Shown here piece by piece: positions 8,072-17,572 of a stretch of DNA of 64,000 nucleotides. Both the position numbers and the translations under genes were made by a program. Source of the DNA: Lachnospiraceae bacterium. Its GTDB lineage: Bacteria; Bacillota; Clostridia; Lachnospirales; Lachnospiraceae. Each line of letters opens with the position of its first letter. Position 1 is the stretch's first letter. The notes below the pieces were generated by a model. It did not search any database. It was given only the letters and a program-made list of their open reading frames with translations, and had not been told where the DNA came from. Location: the NCBI GenBank assembly GCA_017936885.1, contig JAGBEO010000010.1, positions 62,001 through 126,000 on the forward strand, read 5' to 3'.

Positions 8072-10521
8072 TGCAGCCACAATTTACAGATAAGGCCAAA
8101 GCAGCATTGATGTTAGCCGAGAGAGCAGCCAGAAGCTTGAGACAAAGTTATGTGGGAAGTGAACACATTCTTCTTGGTTTACTTCGGGAAAATACAGGAG
8201 TGGCGGCAACCGTTTTACAAAATAACGGAGTGGATGTCGTGCAGCTTAAGGAAATGATCAAGGATCTGATTGTACCGGAAAGTTCCGTACTGATTGCCGA
8301 GAGAGACGGCTATTCTCCGAGAGCACAGAGTATTCTGGAGGAAGCACACAGACAGGCGGAGCGTTTCCACAGTGACAGGACGGGAACGGAGCATATCCTG
8401 TTAGCACTTTTAAAGGAAGGCGAAAATGTAGCGGTCAGATTGCTTAACACCATGGGAATCTCCGTGCAGAAGCTGTATGTGGATGTGCTGGTGGCCATGG
8501 GGGAAGACAGCGCCCTGTATAAAGAGGATTTAAGCAGAAAGCAGAATAAGAAAAAGGGCGGAACTTCTACGTTAGAGCAGTATAGTCGTGATCTGACGGC
8601 ACTGGCAAGAGACGGCAAATTAGATCCGGTCATTGGCAGAGAAGATGAAATAACACGTGTCATACAGATATTAAGCAGACGGACGAAGAATAATCCGTGT
8701 CTGATCGGTGAGCCGGGTGTGGGTAAGACTGCTGTTGTGGAAGGTCTGGCAGCGAGAATCGCAACAGGAGACGTGCCTTTTACGGTGCAGAATAAGAGAG
8801 TGCTGACACTGGATTTATCCGGTATGGTTGCGGGCAGCAAGTACCGCGGTGAGTTCGAGGAGAGAATTAAGAAGGTTATCAAAGAAGTAATCGAGGATGG
8901 CAATATCATTCTCTTTCTGGATGAAATGCATACCATTATCGGTGCAGGAGGTGCCGAGGGCGCTATTGATGCTTCCAATATCTTAAAGCCCTCTCTTGCA
9001 AGAGGTGAGATTCAGTTAATCGGTGCTACTACCATAGCCGAATACCGCAAATATGTGGAGAAGGATGCGGCTTTGGAGAGAAGATTTCAACCGGTAACGG
9101 TGGAGGAACCGACCATAGAGGAAGCGGAGGCAATTCTATGCGGTATCGTACACAAATATGAGGAACATCATCGCGTCACCATTACGCGGGAAGCGATCAG
9201 CGCGGCAGTGGCACTGTCAGCCAGATATATCAATGACAGAAATCTGCCGGATAAGGCAATCGATCTGATTGATGAAGCGGCAGCGGCGGTGCGTCTCCAT
9301 GTGACGAAGCAGCCGGATCAGTTACGGGAATTATCGGATGAGATCAAGAAAATTGACTTGCAGATAGAGCGGTCTATCCGTATGGAGGCGTTTACGCAGG
9401 CGGCGGAACTGAAGAAGAGACAGGAAGACTGCATTAAGAAATATGACCGTATTGTCAAGAAGATGGCGAAGGATGAAGAGAAGCGTTCCTATGTCGTAGG
9501 CGAGAATGAGATCGCAGAGGTAGTGGCTCTCTGGACGAAGATTCCGGTCAAGAAGCTGGCGGAGAAAGAGAGTGAACGGCTGTTAAAGCTGGAGTCTATC
9601 CTGCATAAGCGCGTGATCGGTCAGGAAGAGGCGGTCACGGCAGTGGCGAAAGCGATGCGCCGGGGCAGAGTGGGATTACAGGACCCTAACCGTCCCATCG
9701 GTTCCTTCTTGTTCTTAGGCCCCACCGGTGTAGGGAAAACAGAGCTTAGCAAAGCGCTTGCCGAGGCGATGTTCGGTTCGGAGAATGCGCTGATCCGCGT
9801 AGATATGTCGGAGTATATGGAAGGCCATTCCGTATCGAAGATGATCGGTTCACCGCCGGGATATGTGGGATTTGAAGAGGGCGGACAGTTGTCGGAGAAG
9901 GTTCGCAGGAATCCTTATTCGGTGGTACTTTTCGATGAGATAGAGAAAGCCCATCCGGATGTATTCAACGTTCTGTTACAGGTACTGGATGACGGTCATA
10001 TCACGGATTCAAAGGGCAGAAAGGTAAGCTTTAAGAATACCATATTGATCATGACTTCCAATGCGGGAGCACAGCGTATCATCGATCCCAAGAATCTGGG
10101 ATTCGGTGCGGCCCAGACAGAAGCGCAGAATTATGACAAGATGAAGTCTAACGTGATGGAAGAAGTCAAGCGTCTCTTTAAACCGGAGTTTATCAACCGA
10201 ATTGATGAGATTATGGTATTCCACCCGCTGAATAAAGATAATATGAAGCAGATTATTTCCCTGTTATCTAAGAATCTGACAAAACGCTGCAGGGAGCAGA
10301 TGGATATTGACCTTACCATCAGCACTTCTGTCAAGGACTATCTCATTGAGAAGCATACGGATGTGAAGATGGGAGCCAGACCGATGAAGAGAGCCATTCA
10401 GTCGGAGATCGAGGATGCACTGGCTGAGGAGATTCTGCTGGGCAATGTAAAGCGTGGAGATAAAGTGACGGCAGGACTTAGGAATAAGAAAATAGTGTTT
10501 ACAGTACGCAATGATAAATGA
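8071..10521 (+). CDS. clpC: ATP-dependent Clp protease ATPase subunit ClpC
   Basis: 816-residue HSP100 unfoldase that feeds substrates to ClpP and acts in protein quality control. Order: two Clp_N repeats (about 1-145), AAA-1 with Walker A GEPGVGKTA (about 213) and Walker B ILFLDEMH, a coiled-coil/UVR-like middle region (FTQAAELKKRQEDC), and AAA-2 with Walker A GPTGVGKTE (about 550) and Walker B VVLFDEIE, then the C-terminal ClpB-D2-small-like domain. ATG 8071 has AAAGGGA ten bases upstream. In Bacillus clpC lies in a ctsR-mcsA-mcsB-clpC operon; none of those three is present here, and a GntR gene takes the upstream place. Confidence 0.95.
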   Translation: MQPQFTDKAKAALMLAERAARSLRQSYVGSEHILLGLLRENTGVAATVLQNNGVDVVQLKEMIKDLIVPESSVLIAERDGYSPRAQSILEEAHRQAERFHSDRTGTEHILLALLKEGENVAVRLLNTMGISVQKLYVDVLVAMGEDSALYKEDLSRKQNKKKGGTSTLEQYSRDLTALARDGKLDPVIGREDEITRVIQILSRRTKNNPCLIGEPGVGKTAVVEGLAARIATGDVPFTVQNKRVLTLDLSGMVAGSKYRGEFEERIKKVIKEVIEDGNIILFLDEMHTIIGAGGAEGAIDASNILKPSLARGEIQLIGATTIAEYRKYVEKDAALERRFQPVTVEEPTIEEAEAILCGIVHKYEEHHRVTITREAISAAVALSARYINDRNLPDKAIDLIDEAAAAVRLHVTKQPDQLRELSDEIKKIDLQIERSIRMEAFTQAAELKKRQEDCIKKYDRIVKKMAKDEEKRSYVVGENEIAEVVALWTKIPVKKLAEKESERLLKLESILHKRVIGQEEAVTAVAKAMRRGRVGLQDPNRPIGSFLFLGPTGVGKTELSKALAEAMFGSENALIRVDMSEYMEGHSVSKMIGSPPGYVGFEEGGQLSEKVRRNPYSVVLFDEIEKAHPDVFNVLLQVLDDGHITDSKGRKVSFKNTILIMTSNAGAQRIIDPKNLGFGAAQTEAQNYDKMKSNVMEEVKRLFKPEFINRIDEIMVFHPLNKDNMKQIISLLSKNLTKRCREQMDIDLTISTSVKDYLIEKHTDVKMGARPMKRAIQSEIEDALAEEILLGNVKRGDKVTAGLRNKKIVFTVRNDK

Positions 10522-10547
10522 TAGCAAAGACTTAGGAGGAAAACACA

Positions 10548-10961
10548 ATGGCAGTCGTAGAAGAGTTACTGCGCACCGAGGAGAGCGGTGCAATCAGTTT
10601 TGGCAATCATAAGCTGGATGCCAAATCAAAGGTAGAGGATTATGAGCATGGCGGAGATTTGTATAAGGTTAAAACATTTCGGGAACTGACTAAGTTAGAG
10701 AAGAACGGCATGTTTGCTTATGAGTCTGAACCTGGAACCAGTGTTACTCAGTTTACGGAGACAGAGAAGGGTGTATCCTTCCTCGTAGAAGGTGATGAGG
10801 ATGCACAGATTACAGTCGGTCTGGAAGAGGATGCGGAGTATAAAGTATTTGTAGATGATGTGAATGTAGGTAAGATGAAAACCAACTTAAGCGGCAAGCT
10901 GAGCATCAGTGTTGAGTTAGCCAATGCCGGAGAAGTGGCTGTTAAAATCGTGAAACAGTAG
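10548..10961 (+). CDS. Conserved small protein of unknown function
   Basis: 137 residues, start ATG 10548 with TTAGGAGG upstream, 26 nt after clpC and so probably in its transcript. The sequence is acidic and predicted beta-rich (SFLVEGDEDAQITVGLEEDAEYKVFVDDVNVGKMKTNLSGKLSISVEL). I recall close relatives in Lachnospiraceae carrying the label endosialidase, but no sialidase motif is visible and the length is far too short for such an enzyme. There is no signal peptide or membrane segment. The phrase DDVNVGKMKTNLSGKLSISV resembles a carbohydrate-binding or chaperone-like beta sandwich, but that is only an impression. Confidence 0.55.
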   Translation: MAVVEELLRTEESGAISFGNHKLDAKSKVEDYEHGGDLYKVKTFRELTKLEKNGMFAYESEPGTSVTQFTETEKGVSFLVEGDEDAQITVGLEEDAEYKVFVDDVNVGKMKTNLSGKLSISVELANAGEVAVKIVKQ

Positions 10962-11002
10962 CAGGCAGATCAGCGGATAGCATGATTGCCGGATGATAAG
11001 AG

Positions 11003-11064
11003 GAACTTCCAAAATGACACATCTGTCATAAAGACGCGGTGTCTGCTTGGAAGTTCTGATTTTG
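11003..11064 (+). terminator. Inverted repeat between clpC unit and radA
   Basis: GAACTTCCAA (11003-11012) pairs exactly with TTGGAAGTTC (11047-11056), with a small TGACA/TGTCA hairpin inside, followed by TGATTTTG. The T-run is imperfect, so this is either a weak terminator or a leader structure for radA. Confidence 0.5.
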
Positions 11065-11092
11065 TATGATAGAAAATTTGTTAGGAGCAGAT

Positions 11093-12460
11093 ATGGCAAA
11101 AAGTAAGATGGCGACAGTGTTCTTCTGTCAGAACTGCGGATATGAATCATCCAAATGGATGGGGCAGTGTCCGGGCTGCAGGGAATGGAACACCATGGTG
11201 GAAGAAAAGGTGGCAGCCAAAACAAAAAGTGCAGGGGGCAGTATTCGAAAGAGAGAAGGCACGAAGCCTTCGAATCTGTCTGAGGTCAGCATACAGGAAG
11301 AGGAACGTATGTCAACCCATATGGGGGAGCTTGACAGAGTATTGGGCGGCGGGATTGTGCCCGGTTCCCTGACTCTTGTAGGGGGTGACCCCGGCATCGG
11401 CAAATCCACGCTGCTTTTGCAGGTGTGCAGGCATATGGCGGCAGACGGCCGTAAAGTACTGTATATTTCAGGCGAGGAATCTTTGCGTCAGATTAAAATC
11501 AGGGCTAATCGTCTGGGCGAATTTTCGGACAACCTGCTGCTTTTATGTGAGACCAGTCTGGAAGTCATTGAGGAAACCATACGCAGTATGATACCGGATA
11601 TCACCATCATTGACTCTATTCAGACAATGTACCATGAGGAAATTTCCGCAGCACCGGGCAGTGTATCGCAGGTGAGGGAATCCACCAATGTGTTTTTGCA
11701 GCTTGCCAAGGGGCTGAATAGTTCCATTTTTATCGTCGGACATGTGACCAAGGAAGGAACGGTGGCGGGACCGAGGGTACTGGAACACATGGTGGACACG
11801 GTGCTCTATTTCGAGGGAGACCGACATGCTTCTTACCGGATTCTGCGCGGGGTCAAGAACCGGTTCGGCTCCACCAATGAGATCGGGGTTTTTGAGATGA
11901 AGGAAGAGGGACTGGTAGAAGTCCAAAATGCTTCGGAGTTTATGCTAAGCGGCAAACCGGAGGGAGCGAGCGGGTCTGTTGTATCCTGTTCCATGGAGGG
12001 CACCAGACCGATTTTATTAGAAATTCAGGCGCTTGTATGCCACAGTAATTTCGGTATCCCAAGGCGTCAGGCCATCGGAACGGATTTTAACAGGGTGAAT
12101 CTGCTGATGGCAGTGCTGGAGAAAAGGCTGGGAGTACAGATGTCCGACTGCGATGCCTATGTGAATCTGGCGGGCGGTATGCGGATCATGGAACCGGCGA
12201 TTGACTTAGGCATAGCTATGGCGATTGTGTCAAGCTTTAAGAACAGGGTGATCGATGATAAGACGATTAGCTTCGGAGAAATCGGTCTAAGCGGCGAGGT
12301 GCGCGGCGTATCCATGGCAGAACAGAGAGTGGGTGAGGCGGCGAAGTTAGGCTTTACAACCTGTATTGTACCGGAAGTCAATCGAAGTCAGATCAAACCC
12401 TTAGATGGTGTGAAGATCATAGGGGTAAAGACGGTGCAGGATGCCATTGATCTCATCTAA
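11093..12460 (+). CDS. radA: DNA repair protein RadA
   Basis: 455 residues, standard length. RadA (Sms) is a RecA-like ATPase and helicase that processes recombination intermediates in the cytoplasm. N-terminal C4 zinc finger at Cys12, 15, 26 and 29; Walker A GDPGIGKST near residue 98; the RadA signature KNRFG near residue 256; and a C-terminal Lon-protease-like domain (NLAGGMRIMEPAIDLGIAMAIVSS). ATG 11093 follows TAGGAG by five bases; an earlier in-frame ATG at 11066 has no ribosome binding site. Confidence 0.96.
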   Translation: MAKSKMATVFFCQNCGYESSKWMGQCPGCREWNTMVEEKVAAKTKSAGGSIRKREGTKPSNLSEVSIQEEERMSTHMGELDRVLGGGIVPGSLTLVGGDPGIGKSTLLLQVCRHMAADGRKVLYISGEESLRQIKIRANRLGEFSDNLLLLCETSLEVIEETIRSMIPDITIIDSIQTMYHEEISAAPGSVSQVRESTNVFLQLAKGLNSSIFIVGHVTKEGTVAGPRVLEHMVDTVLYFEGDRHASYRILRGVKNRFGSTNEIGVFEMKEEGLVEVQNASEFMLSGKPEGASGSVVSCSMEGTRPILLEIQALVCHSNFGIPRRQAIGTDFNRVNLLMAVLEKRLGVQMSDCDAYVNLAGGMRIMEPAIDLGIAMAIVSSFKNRVIDDKTISFGEIGLSGEVRGVSMAEQRVGEAAKLGFTTCIVPEVNRSQIKPLDGVKIIGVKTVQDAIDLI

Positions 12461-12648
12461 ATGTGACGAAATTGTAACAAAATTGTAAAAAACCTTAATA
12501 AAATATACTTTTACTATGTTCAAAATAAAGTTTTTGTGGTAGGATAATTTAGATATAGCGTTATACCGTTTCTCTTGGTATGACATGATATTAATAGGTT
12601 CCGGGGATAATATTGGGGGTTATCGTGGACCTGCACAAAGGAGTTATT

Positions 12649-13824
12649 ATGGATAAGCAGACACAGGATTCTCAGGAGATTTTAGAAACTGGGAAAACAG
12701 ATAATATGCAGGAAACATCAGGAAACGGAAAGACAGAAGATACCGGAAAGGCGGAAAAATCCGGTAAGAAAAAGGCTAAGTTTATAAAAAATATACCGCT
12801 TTTGATTGCAGAGATCTGCATCTTGTTCATTGCAATTGCCGTGATGTATGTGGTTACAACGACTACAAGGGAAGTGGACCGCAAAAATATTGATACAGAG
12901 CATATTACCATTAACGATGAGGTAGTTGAGAATCTGCAGGAGGATGAGGAGAATACGGTAAAGGGATACCGCAACATTGCCCTGTTCGGCGTGGATTCCA
13001 GAGAGGAAGAGTTAGGCAAGGGGACAAGAAGCGATACCATTATCATCGCCAGTATCAATCAGGATACGCAGGAGATTAAGTTGATTTCCGTATTCCGGGA
13101 TACTTATTTGAATCTGAGCAACGATACTTATAATAAATGTAATGCCGCTTATGCAAAAGGCGGTCCGGAGCAGGCAATCAGTATGCTCAATGCCAATATG
13201 GACTTAAATATTACCGATTATGTAACGGTCGGATTCGGCGGATTGATCGATGCGATTGATGCCCTGGGCGGTATTGAGATGGAAGTGACGGAGGCGGAGA
13301 TCAGCCATCTGAATAATTACCAGCTCTGCATGGCAGAGGAAATGGGTGTGGATTATACACCGGTGGAGAAAAGCGGTAAGCAATTGTTAAATGGTATGCA
13401 GGCTACTGCTTACTGCAGAATCCGTTATACCAAGGGGGATGATTTCAGACGTGCGGAGAGACAAAGAGATGTGCTTATGGCTATGATGAACAAGGCTAAG
13501 GGCGCTTCTGTCAGCGCATTGACAGATATGGTCAACGCAGTGCTGCCGCAGGTGGAGACATCTTTAAATGTGAATGAAATCCTGAGCGTGTTGGGAAGTG
13601 TGGCAGGCTACAATGTGGTTGTAAGCGACGGATTCCCCTTTGAAGAAAACAGGACAGGCGTCAATGTTGGAAGCAAGGGCAGTTGTGTCATTCCCGATAG
13701 TTTGGAAGAAAATGTAATACAGCTTCATGAAATGCTCTATCCGGAGGAACAGTATACACCATCTAAGCAGGTACAGAGCATTAGTGCAGAGATAGAAGAA
13801 CAGATGAAAGAATATGCGCAATAA
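12649..13824 (+). CDS. LytR-CpsA-Psr (LCP) family cell-wall protein
   Basis: 391 residues. A charged cytoplasmic N-terminus (about 1-48, Lys/Glu/Thr-rich), one membrane helix (about 50-70) and an extracellular LCP domain. LCP features include RNIALFGVDSREEELGKGTRSDTIIIASI, SVFRDTYL, KCNAAYAKGG, GLIDAIDALGGIEMEV and the RYTKGDDFRRAERQRDVL arginine block that binds the polyprenyl pyrophosphate lipid. The family transfers wall teichoic acid-like or capsular polymers onto peptidoglycan. ATG 12649 has AAAGGAG at optimal distance. It stands alone, flanked by a 188-nt AT-rich gap and a downstream hairpin, so the polymer it attaches cannot be named. Confidence 0.92.
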   Translation: MDKQTQDSQEILETGKTDNMQETSGNGKTEDTGKAEKSGKKKAKFIKNIPLLIAEICILFIAIAVMYVVTTTTREVDRKNIDTEHITINDEVVENLQEDEENTVKGYRNIALFGVDSREEELGKGTRSDTIIIASINQDTQEIKLISVFRDTYLNLSNDTYNKCNAAYAKGGPEQAISMLNANMDLNITDYVTVGFGGLIDAIDALGGIEMEVTEAEISHLNNYQLCMAEEMGVDYTPVEKSGKQLLNGMQATAYCRIRYTKGDDFRRAERQRDVLMAMMNKAKGASVSALTDMVNAVLPQVETSLNVNEILSVLGSVAGYNVVVSDGFPFEENRTGVNVGSKGSCVIPDSLEENVIQLHEMLYPEEQYTPSKQVQSISAEIEEQMKEYAQ

Positions 13825-13852
13825 GGATCAGACATTGCGGGGATAATAAGTG

Positions 13853-13882
13853 ACAGCAGTTCCTTGGTGGACTGCTGTTTGT
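13853..13882 (+). terminator. Hairpin after the LCP gene
   Basis: ACAGCAGT (13853-13860) pairs with ACTGCTGT (13871-13878) around a 10-nt loop, followed by TTGT. Probable terminator of the LCP gene, although the U-tract is weak. Confidence 0.55.
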
Positions 13883-13944
13883 GCGCATAAGCAGAGTCAG
13901 AAGAATATTTTGAACCACAGATTTAAGGAAAGCAGAAGTGTCAT

Positions 13945-15741
13945 ATGAGAAAATTATTGGCTTATTTAAAGGATTATAAGAAAGAAACGGTGCTGGCGCC
14001 GCTTTTTAAAATGCTGGAGGCAACCTTTGAGTTGTTTGTGCCGCTTGTTATGGCGGCGATTATTGATCAGGGTATTCAGGGAGAAAATGTACCCTATGTG
14101 CTGCGCATGGGCTTACTGCTTATTGCGCTGGGGATCATAGGACTGGTCTGTTCGATTACGGCACAGTATTTTGCGGCCAAGGCTGCGGTAGGTTTCTCCA
14201 CGAAACTGAAGCATGAGTTGTTTGCCCATATCCAGAGCCTTTCTTTTACAGAAATAGACACGCTGGGTACTTCTACCATGATCACGCGCATGACCTCCGA
14301 TGTGAATCAGGTGCAGAATGGCGTGAACATGGTTCTCAGGCTGTTTTTGCGGTCTCCCTTTATCGTATTCGGTGCCATGATTATGGCGTTTACCATTGAT
14401 GTGAAGGCTGCGCTTACTTTCGTGGTGACGATTCCCCTGCTGTCGATTGTGGTATTCGGTATTATGATGATCACTATGCCGATGTATAAGAAAGTGCAGG
14501 CAAATCTGGACAAGGTATTAAGCTCTACCAGGGAGAACCTGACCGGAGCCAGGGTGATTCGTGCGTTTAATAAAGAAAAGGAAGAGATAGAGAAATTCGA
14601 AGAAAAGAACCGGACGCTTGCCGATATGCAGCTTTTTGTAGGAAAGATATCAGCATTGACTAATCCGGTCACGTATATCATTATCAATGTGGCAACCATT
14701 GTGCTGCTCTATACCGGGGCCATCCGGGTCAACGAGGGAAGCATCACACAGGGACAGGTAGTGGCGCTTGTTAATTATATGTCCCAAATTTTAATAGAGT
14801 TAGTTAAATTAGCCAATCTGATTATAACGATTACCAAGGCGCTGGCATGTGCGAACCGCATAGAAAATGTGCTGGAGCTTCATTCTTCTATGGAGTGGGA
14901 GCAGGAGGTGCCGGCAGGAAACTCTGTTAAGCCCAAAAGCGGTGTGAAGGCGGAAGAGGGAAGCCGGGAGCAGTCAAAGAACGGTATGCAGGACTATGTG
15001 GTGGAGTTTGACCATGTACATTTGACCTATAAAGGTGCAGGCGCCGAGTCTTTATCAGACATTGATTTTAAGGTAAAAAGAGGACAGACCGTGGGAATTA
15101 TCGGTGGTACCGGCTCCGGAAAGTCTTCTTTGGTGAATATGATCCCGCGGTTCTATGATGCTTCCGGCGGTTCGGTAAGGATTGACGGCAAGGACGTGAG
15201 AAGTTATTCCATGGAAGAATTGCGGCAGAAGGTTGGTGTTGTCCTGCAGAAAGCCGTGCTGTTCCAGGGAACGATACGGGATAATCTGCGATGGGGCAAG
15301 AAGGATGCCACCGAAGAAGAACTGTGGCAGGCTGTGGAAACCGCCCAGGCGAAAGAATTCATAGAACAGAAAACAGGTAAGCTGGATGCGCAGATTGCAC
15401 AGGCGGGCAGAAATCTGTCCGGCGGTCAGAAGCAGAGACTGACCATTGCCAGAGCCTTAGTGGGCAAACCGGAGATCCTGATCCTGGACGACAGTGCATC
15501 CGCACTGGATTATGCTACAGATGCGGCACTGCGTAAAGCGATTCGCAATATGGACGGTGATATGACGGTATTTATCGTATCCCAGCGTGCTTCCTCCATC
15601 CAATATGCCGATCAGATCATCGTATTAGACGACGGCGAAATAGCAGGACTGGGAACCCACGAAGAATTACTGACAGATTGCAAAGTTTATCAGGAAATAT
15701 ATTATTCACAATATCCGGACAGGGCAGAGACAAAAAAGTAA
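13945..15741 (+). CDS. Heterodimeric ABC exporter, degenerate-site subunit
   Basis: 598 residues: six-helix exporter membrane domain (about 1-310) then an ATPase domain. Walker A GGTGSGKSS (about 387) and signature NLSGGQKQR (about 490) are intact. The Walker B segment is ILILDDSASALD, with Asp where the catalytic Glu should be, and the switch loop is VSQRASS, with Gln in place of His. This is the pattern of the inactive-site half of heterodimeric exporters such as TM287/288 and BmrCD. An ~45-residue charged insert (about 315-355) separates the two domains. The partner follows after 15 nt. Substrate unknown; multidrug or lipid export is typical. Confidence 0.93.
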   Translation: MRKLLAYLKDYKKETVLAPLFKMLEATFELFVPLVMAAIIDQGIQGENVPYVLRMGLLLIALGIIGLVCSITAQYFAAKAAVGFSTKLKHELFAHIQSLSFTEIDTLGTSTMITRMTSDVNQVQNGVNMVLRLFLRSPFIVFGAMIMAFTIDVKAALTFVVTIPLLSIVVFGIMMITMPMYKKVQANLDKVLSSTRENLTGARVIRAFNKEKEEIEKFEEKNRTLADMQLFVGKISALTNPVTYIIINVATIVLLYTGAIRVNEGSITQGQVVALVNYMSQILIELVKLANLIITITKALACANRIENVLELHSSMEWEQEVPAGNSVKPKSGVKAEEGSREQSKNGMQDYVVEFDHVHLTYKGAGAESLSDIDFKVKRGQTVGIIGGTGSGKSSLVNMIPRFYDASGGSVRIDGKDVRSYSMEELRQKVGVVLQKAVLFQGTIRDNLRWGKKDATEEELWQAVETAQAKEFIEQKTGKLDAQIAQAGRNLSGGQKQRLTIARALVGKPEILILDDSASALDYATDAALRKAIRNMDGDMTVFIVSQRASSIQYADQIIVLDDGEIAGLGTHEELLTDCKVYQEIYYSQYPDRAETKK

Positions 15742-15756
15742 GAGAGGACATACAAT

Positions 15757-17511
15757 ATGGCCAACACACCGACAACAGGACAGAAAGAGACTTTAGGCAA
15801 AGTTTTACACTATATTAAGAAATATTGGCTTTATCTGGCAGTATCTATTATCATGGCGGCGGTCACAGTGACCCTGACCCTGTACTTACCCATCTTAACC
15901 GGCAAAGCCATTGACCTGATACTGGACAAAGGCAAGGTAGATTTTGCAGGCGTATTTGCAATCTTAAAGCAAATGGCATGGATTATCGCGGTTACAGCGG
16001 CAGCGCAGTGGATGATGAACGTATGCAACAATAAGATGACTTACCGCATCGTGCAGGATATCCGTAACGAAGCCTTTCGCAAAATTGAAATTCTGCCCTT
16101 AAAATATATCGATGCACATTCCTACGGAGAGGTGGTAAGCCGCGTGATTGCCGATGTGGATCAGTTCGCAGATGGTCTGCTGATGGGCTTTACCCAATTT
16201 TTCACCGGAGTTATTACGATTTTGGGGACTCTGGGCTTTATGCTCAGCGTGAATGTGGGTATTACCGGCGTAGTAGTATTGGTAACCCCTTTATCCTTCT
16301 TCGTGGCGGGATTTATTGCCAGGAAGACCTTTACCATGTTCAAGCTGCAGTCTGAAACCAGAGGGGAGCAGACCGCATTCATCGAGGAGATGATCGGAAA
16401 TCAGAAGGTAGTACAGGCTTTTTCCCATGAGGATGAAGCACTGGAACAATTCGATGAGGTCAATGAAAAATTACAGAAGTATTCCCTGAAAGCGATTTTC
16501 TTTTCTTCCATCACCAATCCGTCCACCAGATTCGTCAATAATCTGGTCTATGCGGGCGTAGCGGTGACAGGAGCGGTATTTGCCATCCGGGGCGGCATCA
16601 GTGTGGGGCAGCTTTCCTGCTTCTTAACCTATGCGAACCAATACACCAAGCCTTTTAATGAGATATCGGGCGTGGTAACGGAATTACAGAATGCACTGGC
16701 ATGTGCGGCGCGGATTTTTGCACTGATTGAGGAAGAGCCGCAGATACCGGAGAAGGATCATGCACAGGTCTTGACCGAAGTATCGGGCAAGGTGGATTTA
16801 GAACATGTGGCATTTTCTTATGTGCCGGATAAACAGTTGATTACAGATTTTAATCTCTCAGTGAAGCCCGGACAGCGTGTGGCGATCGTAGGCCCTACGG
16901 GCTGCGGCAAGACTACGGTGATTAACCTGTTAATGCGTTTCTATGATGTAAATGCAGGGAAAATCTGTGTGGACGGAGCAGATATCCGGGAGGTAACCAG
17001 AGAGAGCCTGCGAGCCAACTATGGTATGGTGCTGCAGGAGACATGGCTGAAAGCGGGAACAGTCCGGGAGAATATCATCATGGGTAAGCCGGACGCCACC
17101 GAGGAAGAGATCGTTGCGGCGGCTAAGGCATCCCACGCCCACAGCTTTATCAAGAGACTGCCCGATGGTTATGATACGGTGATCGGTGAGGATGGCGGCA
17201 GTCTGTCTCAGGGGCAGAAGCAGCTTCTGTGCATCACGAGGGTTATGCTGTGCCTGCCGCCGATGCTGATCTTGGATGAGGCCACATCTTCCATTGACAC
17301 GAGAACCGAGATTAAGATTCAGCAGGCTTTTGCTACGATGATGAAGGGAAGAACAAGCTTTATCGTGGCGCACAGACTGTCTACGATCCGTGAGGCAGAT
17401 GTGATTCTGGTGATGAAGGACGGCAATATCATTGAGCAGGGGAATCATGAGACACTGCTTGCGCAGAATGGATTCTATGCGACGCTGCATAATAGCCAGT
17501 TTGCGTCATAG
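15757..17511 (+). CDS. Heterodimeric ABC exporter, catalytic subunit
   Basis: 584 residues: exporter membrane domain then ATPase domain with Walker A GPTGCGKTT (about 379), canonical Walker B and Glu (MLILDEATSSID, about 504) and canonical switch His (VAHRLST). Its signature motif is LSQGQ instead of LSGGQ. Together with the defects in the first subunit this gives one good ATP site (this Walker B with the other subunit's LSGGQ) and one degenerate site, as in known heterodimers. Good ribosome binding site (AGAGAGG) upstream. A lipoprotein gene converges from the opposite strand about 60 bp downstream. Confidence 0.93.
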   Translation: MANTPTTGQKETLGKVLHYIKKYWLYLAVSIIMAAVTVTLTLYLPILTGKAIDLILDKGKVDFAGVFAILKQMAWIIAVTAAAQWMMNVCNNKMTYRIVQDIRNEAFRKIEILPLKYIDAHSYGEVVSRVIADVDQFADGLLMGFTQFFTGVITILGTLGFMLSVNVGITGVVVLVTPLSFFVAGFIARKTFTMFKLQSETRGEQTAFIEEMIGNQKVVQAFSHEDEALEQFDEVNEKLQKYSLKAIFFSSITNPSTRFVNNLVYAGVAVTGAVFAIRGGISVGQLSCFLTYANQYTKPFNEISGVVTELQNALACAARIFALIEEEPQIPEKDHAQVLTEVSGKVDLEHVAFSYVPDKQLITDFNLSVKPGQRVAIVGPTGCGKTTVINLLMRFYDVNAGKICVDGADIREVTRESLRANYGMVLQETWLKAGTVRENIIMGKPDATEEEIVAAAKASHAHSFIKRLPDGYDTVIGEDGGSLSQGQKQLLCITRVMLCLPPMLILDEATSSIDTRTEIKIQQAFATMMKGRTSFIVAHRLSTIREADVILVMKDGNIIEQGNHETLLAQNGFYATLHNSQFAS

Positions 17512-17572
17512 AGATCAATAGGGTAAACTATTTCGTGAAACAAGGGAGATATTCTTTGACGGGCGCAAAATT

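Noticed and set aside
10548..10961. Endosialidase function
   Set aside because: Length and sequence are incompatible with a sialidase catalytic domain.
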